Shown here one piece after another: positions 38,234 through 48,518 of a DNA stretch of 64,000 nt. Under the pieces are notes generated by a model. That model did not search any database and was not told the origin of the DNA. It saw nothing but the letters and a program-made list of their open reading frames with translations. Both the position numbers and the translations under genes were made by a program. Where the stretch lies: assembly GCA_021628825.1 (NCBI GenBank), contig JAJXRY010000001.1, positions 1,178,001-1,242,000 on the forward strand, read 5' to 3'. Source of the DNA: Lachnospiraceae bacterium (GTDB taxonomy: Bacteria; Bacillota; Clostridia; Lachnospirales; Lachnospiraceae). The number at the start of each line of letters is the position of its first letter. Positions within the stretch are counted from its first letter, which is position 1.

Positions 38234-39127
38234 ATGGCCAAACATTACACAACCACCTTTAACACCCGTCAGAATATGCTCAGACAGAATCTGGAAATCT
38301 TTTATTATGAAGACACCAATCTCCAGCCGGTGTCCAGCCACCGTCATGAGCATTATGAAGTGTACTTCTTTTTAAGCGGACCGGTGAACTGCCTGATTGA
38401 TGACAAGAACTATCCGCTTGCTCCGGGTGACATCTGTCTGATTCCTCCCGGAATCTATCATCGTCCGGCATTCCGTAACGAAAAAGGAGACCTATCGCCG
38501 TATTGTTCTCTGGATTTCTGCTGATTACTTAAACCAGCTAAAGCGCACCCATTCACAGATTGACTACTGCTTTCAGCTTGCACTGAATAAAAAAAACAGT
38601 ATCATTTCCGGAATGATTCAGGGACTGCTCAGATTCTGTTTGGCAAGCTGTTTGATCTGTTGGAAGAATATCATTCGTCAGGAGCCTTTCACGAACAGCT
38701 TCTTGCCTGCTATACCGGTGCCTTTCTGCTGCAGTTAAACCGGATTGTGTCCGAATACTCTTCCCCGTCCGCATACCGGAAGCCCAAGGCTCTTTTTTCA
38801 CAAATTTGTGATTACATCCATTCCCATCTGGAAGAAGATCTGTCTTTGGATGTTCTTGCAGAGAATTTCTATGTAAGCAAATATTATATTGCACACAGCT
38901 TCAAAGAAAATATGGGAGTTTCTACCCACCAGTATATTCTGAAGCAACGGCTTTATGCCAGTAAATCAAGTATTCTTGCAGGCACTCCCTTAAGTGAAGT
39001 CTGTGCAAATTACGGTTTCACCAACTATACCACCTTTTTCCGTGCATTCAAAAAGGAGTTCGGTGTCTCTCCCCGTGATTTCAAGGATTCCTGTCAGAGC
39101 CAGTCCGGCATGACGGAGAAAGAGTAG
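38234..39127 (+). CDS. AraC family transcriptional regulator (frame broken)
   Basis: An N-terminal cupin-like domain (SSHRHEHYEVYFFLSGPVNC, then YPLAPGDICLIPPGIYHRP) is followed by a linker in other frames and a C-terminal double helix-turn-helix: LSLDVLAENFYVSKYYIAHS and EVCANYGFTNYTTFFRAFKK with FGVSPRDF. Breaks occur near 38497, 38630 and 38645. Of its neighbours, uxuA/uxuB on the same strand 1.4 kb further on are possible targets, but an Rpn gene on the opposite strand intervenes. The ligand is probably a sugar, by family. Confidence 0.85.
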
Positions 39128-39141
39128 GAATTTTTGAAATG

Positions 39142-40338
39142 CTATCCCCAGTACACAGTAACCTTTTCTTTTGCCTGTTCTTCGGTCAGTCCATAGTTTC
39201 TCTGTAGTTCTTCTATTGCCTGTTCTCTTGTTCCTCCCAGTCTCTGGCAAAGAGAAATCATTGACTGAACAGCATTCTCCTGGCTTTTATCAAGATTTTC
39301 CTTCACCTTCTTCAATTCCTGCTCTGCTTTCTTGCGCTCTTTCTCTGCCCCAATCTGCTCTCCAATCTCCCGTTCATCTCTTCGAATCAGTTCCATTTCA
39401 CGTTCTTCATCATATTCAAAAAAATACTCATCTTCACTACCTCAGCTCTTTGCTTTAACAAAAAATCCTTCAATATATCCTGCCGGATACAGTATTCGAT
39501 TGCCGCTTCCACCGCCTGTTCCAACGGCATGCTTGCACTATTGCGCCGGACCTGTTCTACATACTGGGTATACTGCTTTAATACCGGACACTTCTCTTTC
39601 AAATCTTCATTCATTTCTGGATTAATGTTCAGTATGGTTACCTTTAATTCCAGTTCCGGATCATCTGTCTGAACTTCAAATGCTTCTGACAACCCTAAAA
39701 TTCTTTTCTCCGGCTTCTCTTCAACTCCATTATAGAATACCACAAAATGCGGTGTGGGTAACTTAATTAATTTTGAACTATATAATGACTGGTCTTTTCA
39801 CATAAACCTGTAATAGTTCTGCCACATAGAACAAATCCCGTAAGGGCATATTCAAATTGTAAGTAGACTGATGCTCATACAGATTTACCTCATTCATAAT
39901 CAGAAAAGAAATATCATTCTGCATTCCCATATAGATCGCATTATCCAACATGTTAAATGTAATCTGTGATGCATCCGTATAACCTGTTCCATTCAATGCA
40001 TTATACAAAGACAATGCATTCTCCGGCTCCCTGAACAGCATCCGGCTTACCGTATCCTCATAGTTCCTCTGTACTTTGGGTTCCCTTGTTATTTCTTTGG
40101 TTGTTTTCCCTGTTGCTTTTGCTGTTCTTTCTTTTATTTCCTTTGCTGCTACTTTTTTTGTTACTCTCTCTGTCACTGCTTTGATTACTTTTTTGCTTCT
40201 CCCATTCTTCCTCCCTTTGCAGGAAGAGAAAAAAACAGACCGATCAACGTTTAATAAACGCTCATCCCAGTTATACTCATCGACGTCTGTTTTCCTTCCT
40301 CCCGCCTTTTCAATTGTTTGAGTGTGATTTAAAAGCAT
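39142..40338 (-). CDS. Rpn-family PD-(D/E)XK nuclease-like protein (frame broken)
   Basis: Rpn proteins were first described as transposase-like nucleases promoting RecA-independent recombination. Seen here: an unusual lysine-rich N-terminal extension (VTKKVAAKEIKERTAKATGK), then the core RMLFREPENALSLYNALNGT with ISFLIMNEVNLYEHQSTYNL, LPTPHFVVFYNGVEEKPEKR, and a coiled-coil tail (EKERKKAEQELKKVKENLDK) ending in a small helical bundle. Breaks lie near 39785 and 39422, both in A or T runs. The upstream site is weak, so the start may be further in. Clostridia carry many copies of this family. Confidence 0.78.
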
Positions 40339-40561
40339 GGATTTCAGAAAACTTCCGTTTTCATAGTCAGAATAAATATAAAAACAATAGATTTAGATTC
40401 GATCATTTGAAATATATGCTTTGTAGTGAATATAGCATACGGAATGTTATGCGTCAATGCAATTTTTTGTAATCTTTTTATCAATTCCGGCTATATGTAA
40501 CACCAATCGTCTATGCTACCATAGGTAATATCAGAAAAAGTCTGAAATTGGAGGTATTCTT

Positions 40562-41645
40562 ATGGAAATGACATTACGCTGGTACGGCAGCAAATCCGAT
40601 TCCGTTACATTACAGCAGATCCGTCAGATTCCGGGTGTCACCGGAATCATTACCACCCTTTATGAAACTGCTCCCGGCGACCTTTGGAAACGTGAAGCTA
40701 TTCATGTGCTAAAGGAGGAAGTGGAGGCTTCGGGATTACACATTTCCGGTATCGAAAGTGTAAACATCCACGATTCCATCAAGATCGGTTCTCCTGACCG
40801 GGACCAGTATATTGACAACTATATTAAGACCCTGGAGTATCTTGGCGAAGAGGACATTCACCTGGTCTGCTATAATTTCATGCCGGTGTTTGACTGGACA
40901 AGAACCGAACTTGCCCGCGTCCGTCCGGACGGTTCCACCGTGCTTGCCTACAGCCAGAAAACGATTGACAGCATCGATCCGATGAAAATGTTCGATTCCA
41001 TTTCCGGCGATTCCAACGGCTTCGTCCTTCCCGGCTGGGAACCGGAACGTATGGCCCGGATCAAGGAACTGTTCGAGCTTTATAAGGATGTCGATGATGA
41101 GAAGCTTTGTGCAAACTTAAAAGTACTTCCTCGAAGCAATCATGCCGGTATGTGACAAATATGACATCAACATGGCCATCCACCCGGATGATCCTGCCTG
41201 GAGTGTGTTCGGTCTTCCGCGCATCATCATCAACCTGCCGAATCTGCAGCGCATGATGAACATGGTAGACAATCCGCATAATGGCGTCACCTTCTGCTCC
41301 GGCTCCTACGGAACCAATCCCGATAACGATCTGCCGGGAATGATCCGTGCCCTCAAGGGAAGAATCCACTTTGCACATGTCCGCAACCTGCAGCACAACT
41401 TCCCGGGTGACTTTGAAGAATCCGCTCATCTTTCCGCAGATGGAAGCTTCGATATGTATGAAATTATGAAAGCCTTATATGATATTGATTTCACAGGACC
41501 GATCCGTCCCGATCATGGCAGAATGATCTGGGGTGAAGTTGCCATGCCCGGATACGGTCTGTATGACCGCGCACTCGGAGCTACCTACTTAAATGGACTC
41601 TGGGAAGCTATTGTGAAAGGAGAAGCACGCCATGGAATTAAGTAA
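40562..41645 (+). CDS. uxuA: Mannonate dehydratase
   Basis: Converts D-mannonate to 2-keto-3-deoxygluconate in hexuronate use. TIM-barrel motifs: MTLRWYGSKSDSVTLQQIRQ, IPGVTGIITTLYETAPGD, VCYNFMPVFDWTRTEL, NMAIHPDDPAWSVFGLPRII and FAHVRNLQ, with the metal-binding histidine and aspartate set. About 360 residues. One break near 41127 (TTAAAAGTACTTCC) joins to YFLEAIMPVCDKYD. ATG 40562 follows GGAGG. The end overlaps the start of uxuB by 14 bases. Confidence 0.95.
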
Positions 41646-43260
41646 AAAGGGAATTGCAGACCGCACCGCCTTTGAACAGAAAGGCTATGCCCTGCCACAG
41701 TTTGACCGCGGGGAAATGATTGCAAAAACGAAAAAGGCTCCTCACTGGATCCACTTCGGAGCCGGCAATATCTTCCGTGCCTTTCAGGCCAATGTGATGC
41801 AGGAGCTGTTAAACAAAGGAATCCTGGATACCGGTCTTCTGGTGGCAGAAGGGTTTGACTATGAAATCATCGAAAAAAGATGAACCGTCCGCACGATGAC
41901 TTAAGTATTCTGGTCACGCTGAAAGCCGATGGCAGTATTGAAAAAGACCGTAGTCGGAAGTATCGCAGAATCCCTGATTTTAGACAGTCACCGGGAGACT
42001 GAATTGGCACGCTTAAAGGAAGTGTTTGAAAGTCCTTCCCTGCAGATGGCAAGTTTTACCATTACCGAAAAGGGCTACAGCCTTGTAAACGGAAAAGGCG
42101 AACTCCTGCCTGCCGTATCTGCCGATTTTGCAAATGGACCATCCCGGTGTGAAAGCTATATTGGCGAGGTTGTTTCCCTCCTTTATCAACGCTATCTCCA
42201 TGATAAGCTTCCGATCGCCATGGTCAGCATGGATAACTGCTCCCACAACGGCGATAAATTATATGCAGCCATCCACTCCTTTGCAGAGCAATGGACGAAA
42301 AAAATAACTTAGTCCGCGATGGCTTCCTTCGTTATATCGAGAACCCTTCTCTGGTTTCCTTCCCCTGGACAATGATCGACAAGATCACTCCCCGTCCGGA
42401 TCCGAAGGTGGAACAGCTCCTTTTAAAGGACGAAATCGACGGACTATCTCCGGTGGTTACACAGAAAAACACCTATGTTGCTCCGTTTGTAAATGCCGAG
42501 GAATGCCAGTATCTCATTATCGAAGATCTGTTTCCGAACGGAAAGCTTCCCCTCGATGAAGCCGGCATTATTTATACCAACAGGGAAACCGTGAATAAAG
42601 TGGAAAAGATGAAGGTATGTACCTGTCTGAATCCGCTTCATACCGCTCTCGCGATCTTTGGCTGTCTGCTTGGCTACACACTGATTTCGGAAGAAATGAA
42701 GAATCCGTTATTAAAGAAGCTCGTAGAAACGATCGGCTGGAAAGAGGGCATGCCCGTAGTCGTGAATCCGGGAATCCTCCGTCCCGAGGACTTCCTTACC
42801 GAGGTTCTGACCGTTCGAATCCCGAATCCTTTTTATGCCGGATACTCCTCAGAGAATCGCAACCGATACTTCCCAGAAGCTTCCGATCCGTTTCGGGGAA
42901 ACCATCAAGGCGTACCAGGCATCCGATACCTTAGACCTTGCAGATCTTAAGATGATTCCGCTTGTTTTTGCCGGATGGCTGCGTTACCTGATGGGCATCG
43001 ATGATACCGGGGCCGCATTTGAGAGAAGCTCTGATCCACTGCTCGATGACCTGACACCGTATCTCACCCAATTTACGTTAGGAGTCGTTCCATCCGCTGA
43101 AGATACGGACAACATCCTGTCCCCGATTCTTCACAAAAAGGAAATCTGGGGCGTGGATCTGTACACCTGCGGACTTTCCGATCCCGTCATTTCCGGTTTC
43201 CGTGAAATGCTCGCAGGTCCGGGTGCTGTGGAAAACGCTTTAAAACATTATGTAAACTAA
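41632..43260 (+). CDS. uxuB: Fructuronate reductase, mannitol dehydrogenase family (frame broken)
   Basis: Reduces D-fructuronate to D-mannonate, the step before UxuA. Core motifs: HWIHFGAGNIFRAFQANVMQ (Rossmann loop), VSMDNCSHNGDKLYAAIHSF, FPWTMIDKITPRPDP and CLNPLHTALAIFGCLLGY, then LVFAGWLRYLMGIDDTG. About 540 residues. Breaks at A runs near 41878, 42298 and 42831. ATG 41632 overlaps the end of uxuA; the two form a coupled operon. No isomerase (uxaC), kinase or transporter is in the window. Confidence 0.93.
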
Positions 43261-43288
43261 ATGACATTTTTAATTTTCAGTATTGTCA

Positions 43289-43322
43289 AAAAAATCCCCG
43301 GAACTTTCGTTCCGGGGATTTA
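43289..43322. terminator. Bidirectional terminator between uxuB and etfA
   Basis: AAATCCCCGGAAC pairs with GTTCCGGGGATTT around TTTC, 13 bases, with A and T runs on both sides. It separates two convergent operons. Confidence 0.92.
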
Positions 43323-43353
43323 TACTACTCTATAGAATTTCTACCAGGAAAAC

Positions 43354-44400
43354 TTATTTAGCTGCTGCTAATTCTGCTTTCAGTTTTTCAGTTAAAGCAG
43401 GAACGATCTTGTTCAGATCTCCTACAATTCCGTAATCAGCTACATCGAAGATCGGAGCGTCTGCATCCTTGTTGATCGCAACGATCAGATCAGACTCTTC
43501 CATACCTGCTACGTGCTGGATTGCTCCGGAAATACCGATTGCAAAGTATACGTTCGGACGAACGGTCTTACCGGTCTGTCCAACCTGCAGATCCTTCGGC
43601 TTCCAGCCGGAATCTACAACGGCACGGGAGCAGCTTACGGTTGCACCAAGAACCTCTGCCAGGTCATCAAGAAGCTTAAAGTTCTCTGCGCTTCCAACTC
43701 CACGGCCACCGGATACAAGGATCTTAGCGTCCATAATATCAGCAACATCAGATACAGCCTTAACAACCTTTAAGATTTCTACATACTTGTTATCCGGAGT
43801 AAATCCAGGATTGTAATTGATTACTTCTGCCTTCTTACCAGCTTCTCTGGGTGCCTTCTGCATAACACCGGGACGAACGGTAGCCATCTGAGGACGGAAA
43901 TCCGGACATGCGATGGTAGCGATTGTGTTACCACCGAATGCAGGACGGGTCATCAGTAACTGGTTATGACGCTGTTCCTTGCCAGGAATCGGGTTAATCG
44001 GGAAATCACCGATTTCAAGCTGTGTACAGTCTGCGGTCAGACCGGTATGAATTCTTGCAGATACTCTGGGACCTAAGTCACGGCCGATTGCTGTTGCACC
44101 TACTAAGAAGATTTCAGGCTTGAATTCGTTAATTACAGATGCTAATGCATGTGCATAAGGCTCTGTTCTGTATTCCTTTAATTCAGGATCGTCTACAACG
44201 ATTACCTTGTCTGCGCCATATTCAGCGAGTTCATCAGCTAAAGCTGCAACATCAGAACCAACTAATACAGCGGTAACTTCTGTTCCTAAATCTTTTGCAA
44301 GTTCTTTTCCCTTGCCAACTAATTCCAATGCGATTCCGCTAAGTGTATTGTCTACCTGCTGAGCAAAGACAAATACGCCCTTATAATCTTGAATATTCAT
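43354..44400 (-). CDS. etfA: Electron transfer flavoprotein subunit alpha
   Basis: Intact, 348 residues. Partner of EtfB; with butyryl-CoA dehydrogenase it drives flavin-based electron bifurcation from NADH to crotonyl-CoA and ferredoxin. The C-terminal FAD-binding domain has AKILVSGGRGVGSAENFKLL, GATVSCSRAVVDSGW, QVGQTGKTVRPNVYFAIGIS and GAIQHVAGMEESDLIVAINK. Last gene of the butyrate operon, 49 bases after etfB, followed by a terminator. Confidence 0.97.
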   Translation of the reverse strand: MNIQDYKGVFVFAQQVDNTLSGIALELVGKGKELAKDLGTEVTAVLVGSDVAALADELAEYGADKVIVVDDPELKEYRTEPYAHALASVINEFKPEIFLVGATAIGRDLGPRVSARIHTGLTADCTQLEIGDFPINPIPGKEQRHNQLLMTRPAFGGNTIATIACPDFRPQMATVRPGVMQKAPREAGKKAEVINYNPGFTPDNKYVEILKVVKAVSDVADIMDAKILVSGGRGVGSAENFKLLDDLAEVLGATVSCSRAVVDSGWKPKDLQVGQTGKTVRPNVYFAIGISGAIQHVAGMEESDLIVAINKDADAPIFDVADYGIVGDLNKIVPALTEKLKAELAAAK

Positions 44401-44449
44401 GTTCTTCCTCCATTATATTTCAATATGCTTAAGATCTACTATCGAAAGA

Positions 44450-45234
44450 TTAGATTACGTGTTTTGCTTTTAACTTCTCAACAATGTAATCAACAGATGC
44501 AGCGGGATCTAAGTTAACTTTTTCTCCTGCACCCTTTCTTACCTTATCGGATGCCTTAGCGATCTGTGTCGGTGAACCCTTAAGACCAAGGTTAGAATCT
44601 TCTACATCCTTAAGATCTGCTCTTCCCCATACGGTGATGTCAGCCTTGTATGCATCGAAGATTCCGCCCGGAGTCATATATCTGGGCTCGTTTAATTCAG
44701 CAAGAGCTGTAATTAAGCAAGGCATTTTAGCCTTTAATACATGATATCTGTCATCGAACTGACGCTCAACGATTACGCTGTCGCCTTCTACTTCGATCTT
44801 CTGAGCGTAAGAAATTACAGGAATTCCAAGATGCTCAGCGATCTGAGGACCAACCTGTGCAGTATCACCATCGATAGCCTGACGGCCTGTAATGATGAGA
44901 TCATAATCAAGATTACGGATTGCTCCTGCAAGAGTCTGGGAAGTAGCCCATGTATCTGCTCCACCTAATACTCTGTCTGTTACAAGGATTCCCTTGTCAG
45001 CGCCCATAGCAAGTGCTTCACGAAGAACTTCTTCTGCCTTAGGAAGACCCATTGTTAAAACAGTAACTTCTGCACCGTACTGATCTTTTAATCTAAGAGC
45101 TGCTTCCAGACCAGCCTTATCATCAGGGTTCATGATGGTAAGCATTGCAGCTCTGTCAAGAGTACCATCGGGGTTAAATTTAACGCCACCTTTTTGTATC
45201 AGGTACCTGTTTAACACAAACAACAATTTTTCAT
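44450..45234 (-). CDS. etfB: Electron transfer flavoprotein subunit beta (N-terminus frame broken)
   Basis: About 261 residues. The start at 45234 follows GGAGAGAAATACA; two A-run indels near 45225 and 45195 hide the standard N-terminus MKIVVCVKQVPDTKGGVKFN. Then MNPDDKAGLEAALRLKDQYG, LVTDRVLGGADTWATSQTLA and DYDLIITGRQAIDGDTAQVG, the AMP- or FAD-binding and subunit-contact regions typical of EtfB. Sits between bcd and etfA. Confidence 0.95.
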
Positions 45235-45272
45235 TGTATTTCTCTCCTTATTATCGATTTATTTTTATATGA

Positions 45273-46439
45273 TTACTTGAGTAAGTTTGCAGAAATGACC
45301 ATTCTCTGAACTTCGGAAGTTCCTTCGTAGATCTCAGTAATCTTAGCATCTCTCATCATACGCTCTACATCGTACTCTCTGATGTATCCGTATCCACCAT
45401 GAAGCTGTACAGCCTTGGTAGTAACTTCCATAGCAACTTCTGCTGCGTAAAGCTTTGCCTGAGCTGCTTCTACAGAGTAAGATACCTTGGAGTTCTTTGT
45501 ATACTCGTCCTTCTTGCAGGCTGCTGCATATACCATGAACTGAGCTGCTTTGGTCTTGGTAGCCATGTCAGCTAACTGGAACTGGGTATTCTGGAATGCA
45601 CCGATTGCGCGGCCAAACTGCTTTCTTTCCTTAACGTATTCAACGGTTCTGTCAAGAGCGCCTTCTGCAAGACCAAGAGCCTGTGCAGCGATACCGATAC
45701 GTCCACCATCCAGAGTATGCATAGCAATATTAAATCCCTTGCCCTGTGCTCCTAACATATTTTCCTTAGGAATACGGCAATCGGTAAAGATCAGTTCGTA
45801 TGTGGATGAACCACGGATACCCATCTTGTTTTCCTTGGTACCAAAGGTAAATCCGGGAGTTCCTTTTTCTACGATGAAAGCAGAGATCTCTTTCATCATC
45901 TTGCCTCTCTTCTCGATCATACCGGTAACAGCGAAGATCACGTATACGTCAGCTTCCTTACCGTTGGTGATGAAGATCTTGGAACCGTTCAGTACCCATT
46001 CGTCACCCTCTAAAACAGCCTTGGTCTGCTGTCCCTGTGCATCTGTACCAGCACCGGGCTCGGTAAGACCGAATGCACCTAACTTTTCACCCTTTGCAAG
46101 GGGAACAAGGTATTTCTGCTTCTGTTCTTCTGTACCGAAGGTAAGAATCGGGTCACAGCAAAGAGAGGTATGAGCGGATACGATAACGCCTGTTGTACCA
46201 CAAACCTTGGATAATTCTTCTACGCACATTGCATAAGTAAGAACATCTGCTCCCTGTCCACCGTACTCCTTCGGAATCGGAATACCCATAAATCCTGCCT
46301 TAGCCATCTTTTCAACGGTAACACGAGGGAATACTTCTATCTCGTCTACTTCCTGTGCAAGAGGCTTAACTTCTTTTTCGGCGAACTCTTTGAAAAGAGT
46401 TCTCACCATTTCATGCTGCTTGTCTAACATAAAATCCAT
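45273..46439 (-). CDS. bcd: Butyryl-CoA dehydrogenase
   Basis: Intact, 388 residues, acyl-CoA dehydrogenase fold. Reduces crotonyl-CoA to butyryl-CoA. Seen: MGIPIPKEYGGQGADVLTYA, AFGLTEPGAGTDAQGQQTKA (FAD-binding), LNGSKIFITNGKEADVYVIF, AQALGLAEGALDRTVEYVKE and QLHGGYGYIREYDVERMMRD with AKITEIYEGTSEVQRMVIS, which carries the catalytic Glu. Context (hbd upstream, etfBA downstream) supports the short-chain specificity. The start follows GGAGG. Confidence 0.96.
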   Translation of the reverse strand: MDFMLDKQHEMVRTLFKEFAEKEVKPLAQEVDEIEVFPRVTVEKMAKAGFMGIPIPKEYGGQGADVLTYAMCVEELSKVCGTTGVIVSAHTSLCCDPILTFGTEEQKQKYLVPLAKGEKLGAFGLTEPGAGTDAQGQQTKAVLEGDEWVLNGSKIFITNGKEADVYVIFAVTGMIEKRGKMMKEISAFIVEKGTPGFTFGTKENKMGIRGSSTYELIFTDCRIPKENMLGAQGKGFNIAMHTLDGGRIGIAAQALGLAEGALDRTVEYVKERKQFGRAIGAFQNTQFQLADMATKTKAAQFMVYAAACKKDEYTKNSKVSYSVEAAQAKLYAAEVAMEVTTKAVQLHGGYGYIREYDVERMMRDAKITEIYEGTSEVQRMVISANLLK

Positions 46440-46493
46440 GTTTTATTTCCTCCATTATATATGATATTGGAATCACATTTGATCCAATTATAT

Positions 46494-47366
46494 TTACTGT
46501 GCATCAACAGGGGTCTTTGTTCTGTCTGCATTGTAAACATAGAATCCCTTACCACTCTTAACACCAAGGTTACCGCCACGAACCATCTTACGGATGAGAG
46601 GACATGCACGATACTTGCTGTCACCAGTCTCATTGTAAAGAACATCCATAATAGCAAGGCAGATATCAAGTCCAATGAAATCACCAAGTTCAAGAGGTCC
46701 CATCGGATGATTAGCACCAAGCTTCATAGCTGCGTCAATACCTGCAATATCGGACACACCTTCCATCTTAATGAAAGCTGCTTCGTTGATCATCGGAACA
46801 AGGATACGGTTTACTACGAAACCTGCTGCTTCGTTAACCTGTACCGGTGTCTTGCCGATTTCTTCAGAAATCTTCTTAATGGTATCTACGGTTTCAGCAG
46901 ATGTGTTTACACCGGCGATAACTTCAACGAGCTTCATACGGTCAGCAGGATTGAAGAAGTGCATACCGATCATCGGACGGTTTAATCCGTTGCCGATCTC
47001 TGTAATGGAAAGGCTGGATGTGTTGGATGCGAATACACATTCCGGCTTTGCAATCTTATCAAGTTCTGCAAAGGTGTTCTTCTTAACTTCCATATTTTCA
47101 AATGCTGCTTCTACGATCAGATCGCAGTCTGCACAAAGGTCTTCCTTTAATCCCGGAGTGATCTTTGCAAGGATTGCATCAACAGCTTCCTGTGTTAATT
47201 TTCCTTTTTCTACAAGCTTTGCATAACCCTTCTGGATTTTTGCTTTTCCGCCTTCTGCCCATTCCTGCTTGATATCGCAGAGAGCAACTTCATATCCATC
47301 AACCTGGGCAAATGCCTTGGCAATGCCCTGTCCCATGGTACCTGCACCGATAATACCTACTTTCAT
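46494..47366 (-). CDS. hbd: 3-hydroxybutyryl-CoA dehydrogenase
   Basis: Intact, 290 residues. Reduces acetoacetyl-CoA to 3-hydroxybutyryl-CoA. The Rossmann motif is VGIIGAGTMGQGIAKAFAQ; catalytic residues lie in FASNTSSLSITEI and MIGMHFFNPADRMKLVEVI; then VNEAAGFVVNRILVPMINEA and NHPMGPLELGDFIGLD. Length is standard. It follows crt by 99 bases and precedes bcd by 54 bases. Confidence 0.97.
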   Translation of the reverse strand: MKVGIIGAGTMGQGIAKAFAQVDGYEVALCDIKQEWAEGGKAKIQKGYAKLVEKGKLTQEAVDAILAKITPGLKEDLCADCDLIVEAAFENMEVKKNTFAELDKIAKPECVFASNTSSLSITEIGNGLNRPMIGMHFFNPADRMKLVEVIAGVNTSAETVDTIKKISEEIGKTPVQVNEAAGFVVNRILVPMINEAAFIKMEGVSDIAGIDAAMKLGANHPMGPLELGDFIGLDICLAIMDVLYNETGDSKYRACPLIRKMVRGGNLGVKSGKGFYVYNADRTKTPVDAQ

Positions 47367-47465
47367 TTCTTTTCCTCCTAAATTTTCTTAAATCTTATTC
47401 TGAACAGCGGCTTACTGCCCGCAGGCAGTTCTTCCGCCGTCATTTACATTGATTATAAACCAGAA

Positions 47466-48251
47466 TCAGCAGTTTTTAAAAGGCTCTTTTACCTTTTCCT
47501 TATTCTTATCAAGGAAGAAAGCCATTCCGTACTTCTGATCCTCTGTTTCAAAGCAGTCACCGAAGAGCTTTTCTTCGATTACGATTGCCTGATCCATATC
47601 TGCATCCAGGCCTTCGTTAATTGCCTTCTTGCAGTTGCGGACAGCGATCGGTGCATTCTTTGCAATGCCTGCTGCCATCTTCTCTGCTGCGGGAAGTAAT
47701 TCTTCCTGGGTATATACTGCATTTACAAGTCCGATACGATATGCTTCATCAGCCTTGATGTTACGTGCGGTATAAATCATCTGCTTTGCCATGCCTGCTC
47801 CAACAAGACGGGCAAGTCTCTGGGTTCCGCCAAATCCGGGTGTAATTCCAAGACCAACCTCCGGCTGTCCGAATACTGCGTTCTCGGAACAGATTCTGAT
47901 ATCACAGCTCATGGAGATCTCACATCCGCCGCCTAATGCAAATCCGTTAACGGCTGCAATAACCGGGATCGGGAATGTTTCAAGCTTACGGAATACGTCA
48001 TTTCCCTTCTTACCGAAAGCTTCTCCTTCTGCCTTTGTCAATGTGCTCATTTCAGCAATATCTGCACCTGCTACGAAGGACTTCTGTCCTGCTCCGGTGA
48101 GGATTAAGCATCTTACCTCATTAAGATTAACCGCATCAAGTGTTGCATTTAACTCGTCAAGTACCTGGGAGTTTAATGCGTTCAGTGCTTTTTCACGACT
48201 GATGGTGATGATGCCGTATGCACCCTTCTGTTCATATACGATGAATTCCAT
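47466..48251 (-). CDS. crt: 3-hydroxybutyryl-CoA dehydratase (crotonase)
   Basis: Intact, about 261 residues. Dehydrates 3-hydroxybutyryl-CoA to crotonyl-CoA. Crotonase motifs: LTGAGQKSFVAGADIAEM (oxyanion hole), VIAAVNGFALGGGCEISMSC and FGQPEVGLGITPGFGGTQRL, with the catalytic glutamates in GGCE and PEVG. ATG 48251 (MEFIVYEQKGAYGIITI) follows AAAGGAAAC; the frame to 48281 is not needed. A small inverted-repeat element (48301-48457) lies between it and thl. Confidence 0.96.
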   Translation of the reverse strand: MEFIVYEQKGAYGIITISREKALNALNSQVLDELNATLDAVNLNEVRCLILTGAGQKSFVAGADIAEMSTLTKAEGEAFGKKGNDVFRKLETFPIPVIAAVNGFALGGGCEISMSCDIRICSENAVFGQPEVGLGITPGFGGTQRLARLVGAGMAKQMIYTARNIKADEAYRIGLVNAVYTQEELLPAAEKMAAGIAKNAPIAVRNCKKAINEGLDADMDQAIVIEEKLFGDCFETEDQKYGMAFFLDKNKEKVKEPFKNC

Positions 48252-48300
48252 TTTGTTTCCTTTCTGTGTCGTCTCTGACACCCTTACCTCTTATTTTTAT

Positions 48301-48457
48301 GTAACTATTCAGAGCCATGCAAATTATGACAATATGGACGTAGAATGCTCGCATTCGTAAGGACATTTGGCATAATTTATATGGCGAAAGTAACCACATT
48401 CGTAAAAACTCAAGTTGCGCTAGCAACGGTTTTACGAATGGGATGCTGAATAGTTAC
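48301..48457. repeat. Inverted-repeat element, 157 bases, inside the butyrate operon
   Basis: GTAACTATTCAG at 48301 and CTGAATAGTTAC at 48446-48457 are perfect 12-base inverted ends. Inside are a second inverted pair, CATTCGTAAAA with TTTTACGAATG, enclosing GTTGCGCTAGCAAC, and another GCATTCGTAAGG. No open frame. MITE-like in size and layout. Other GTAAC-family copies occur in the window. Confidence 0.75.
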
Positions 48458-48518
48458 GTGTAAACATGCTTCTAGGGTGGGAGAACCCACCCTGGAATTA
48501 TGTTTTCTTTTTAGTTGA

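Noticed and set aside
45550..46173. A 207-residue plus-strand frame opposite bcd
   Set aside because: A shadow of the intact bcd gene, serine- and proline-rich, with no independent support.
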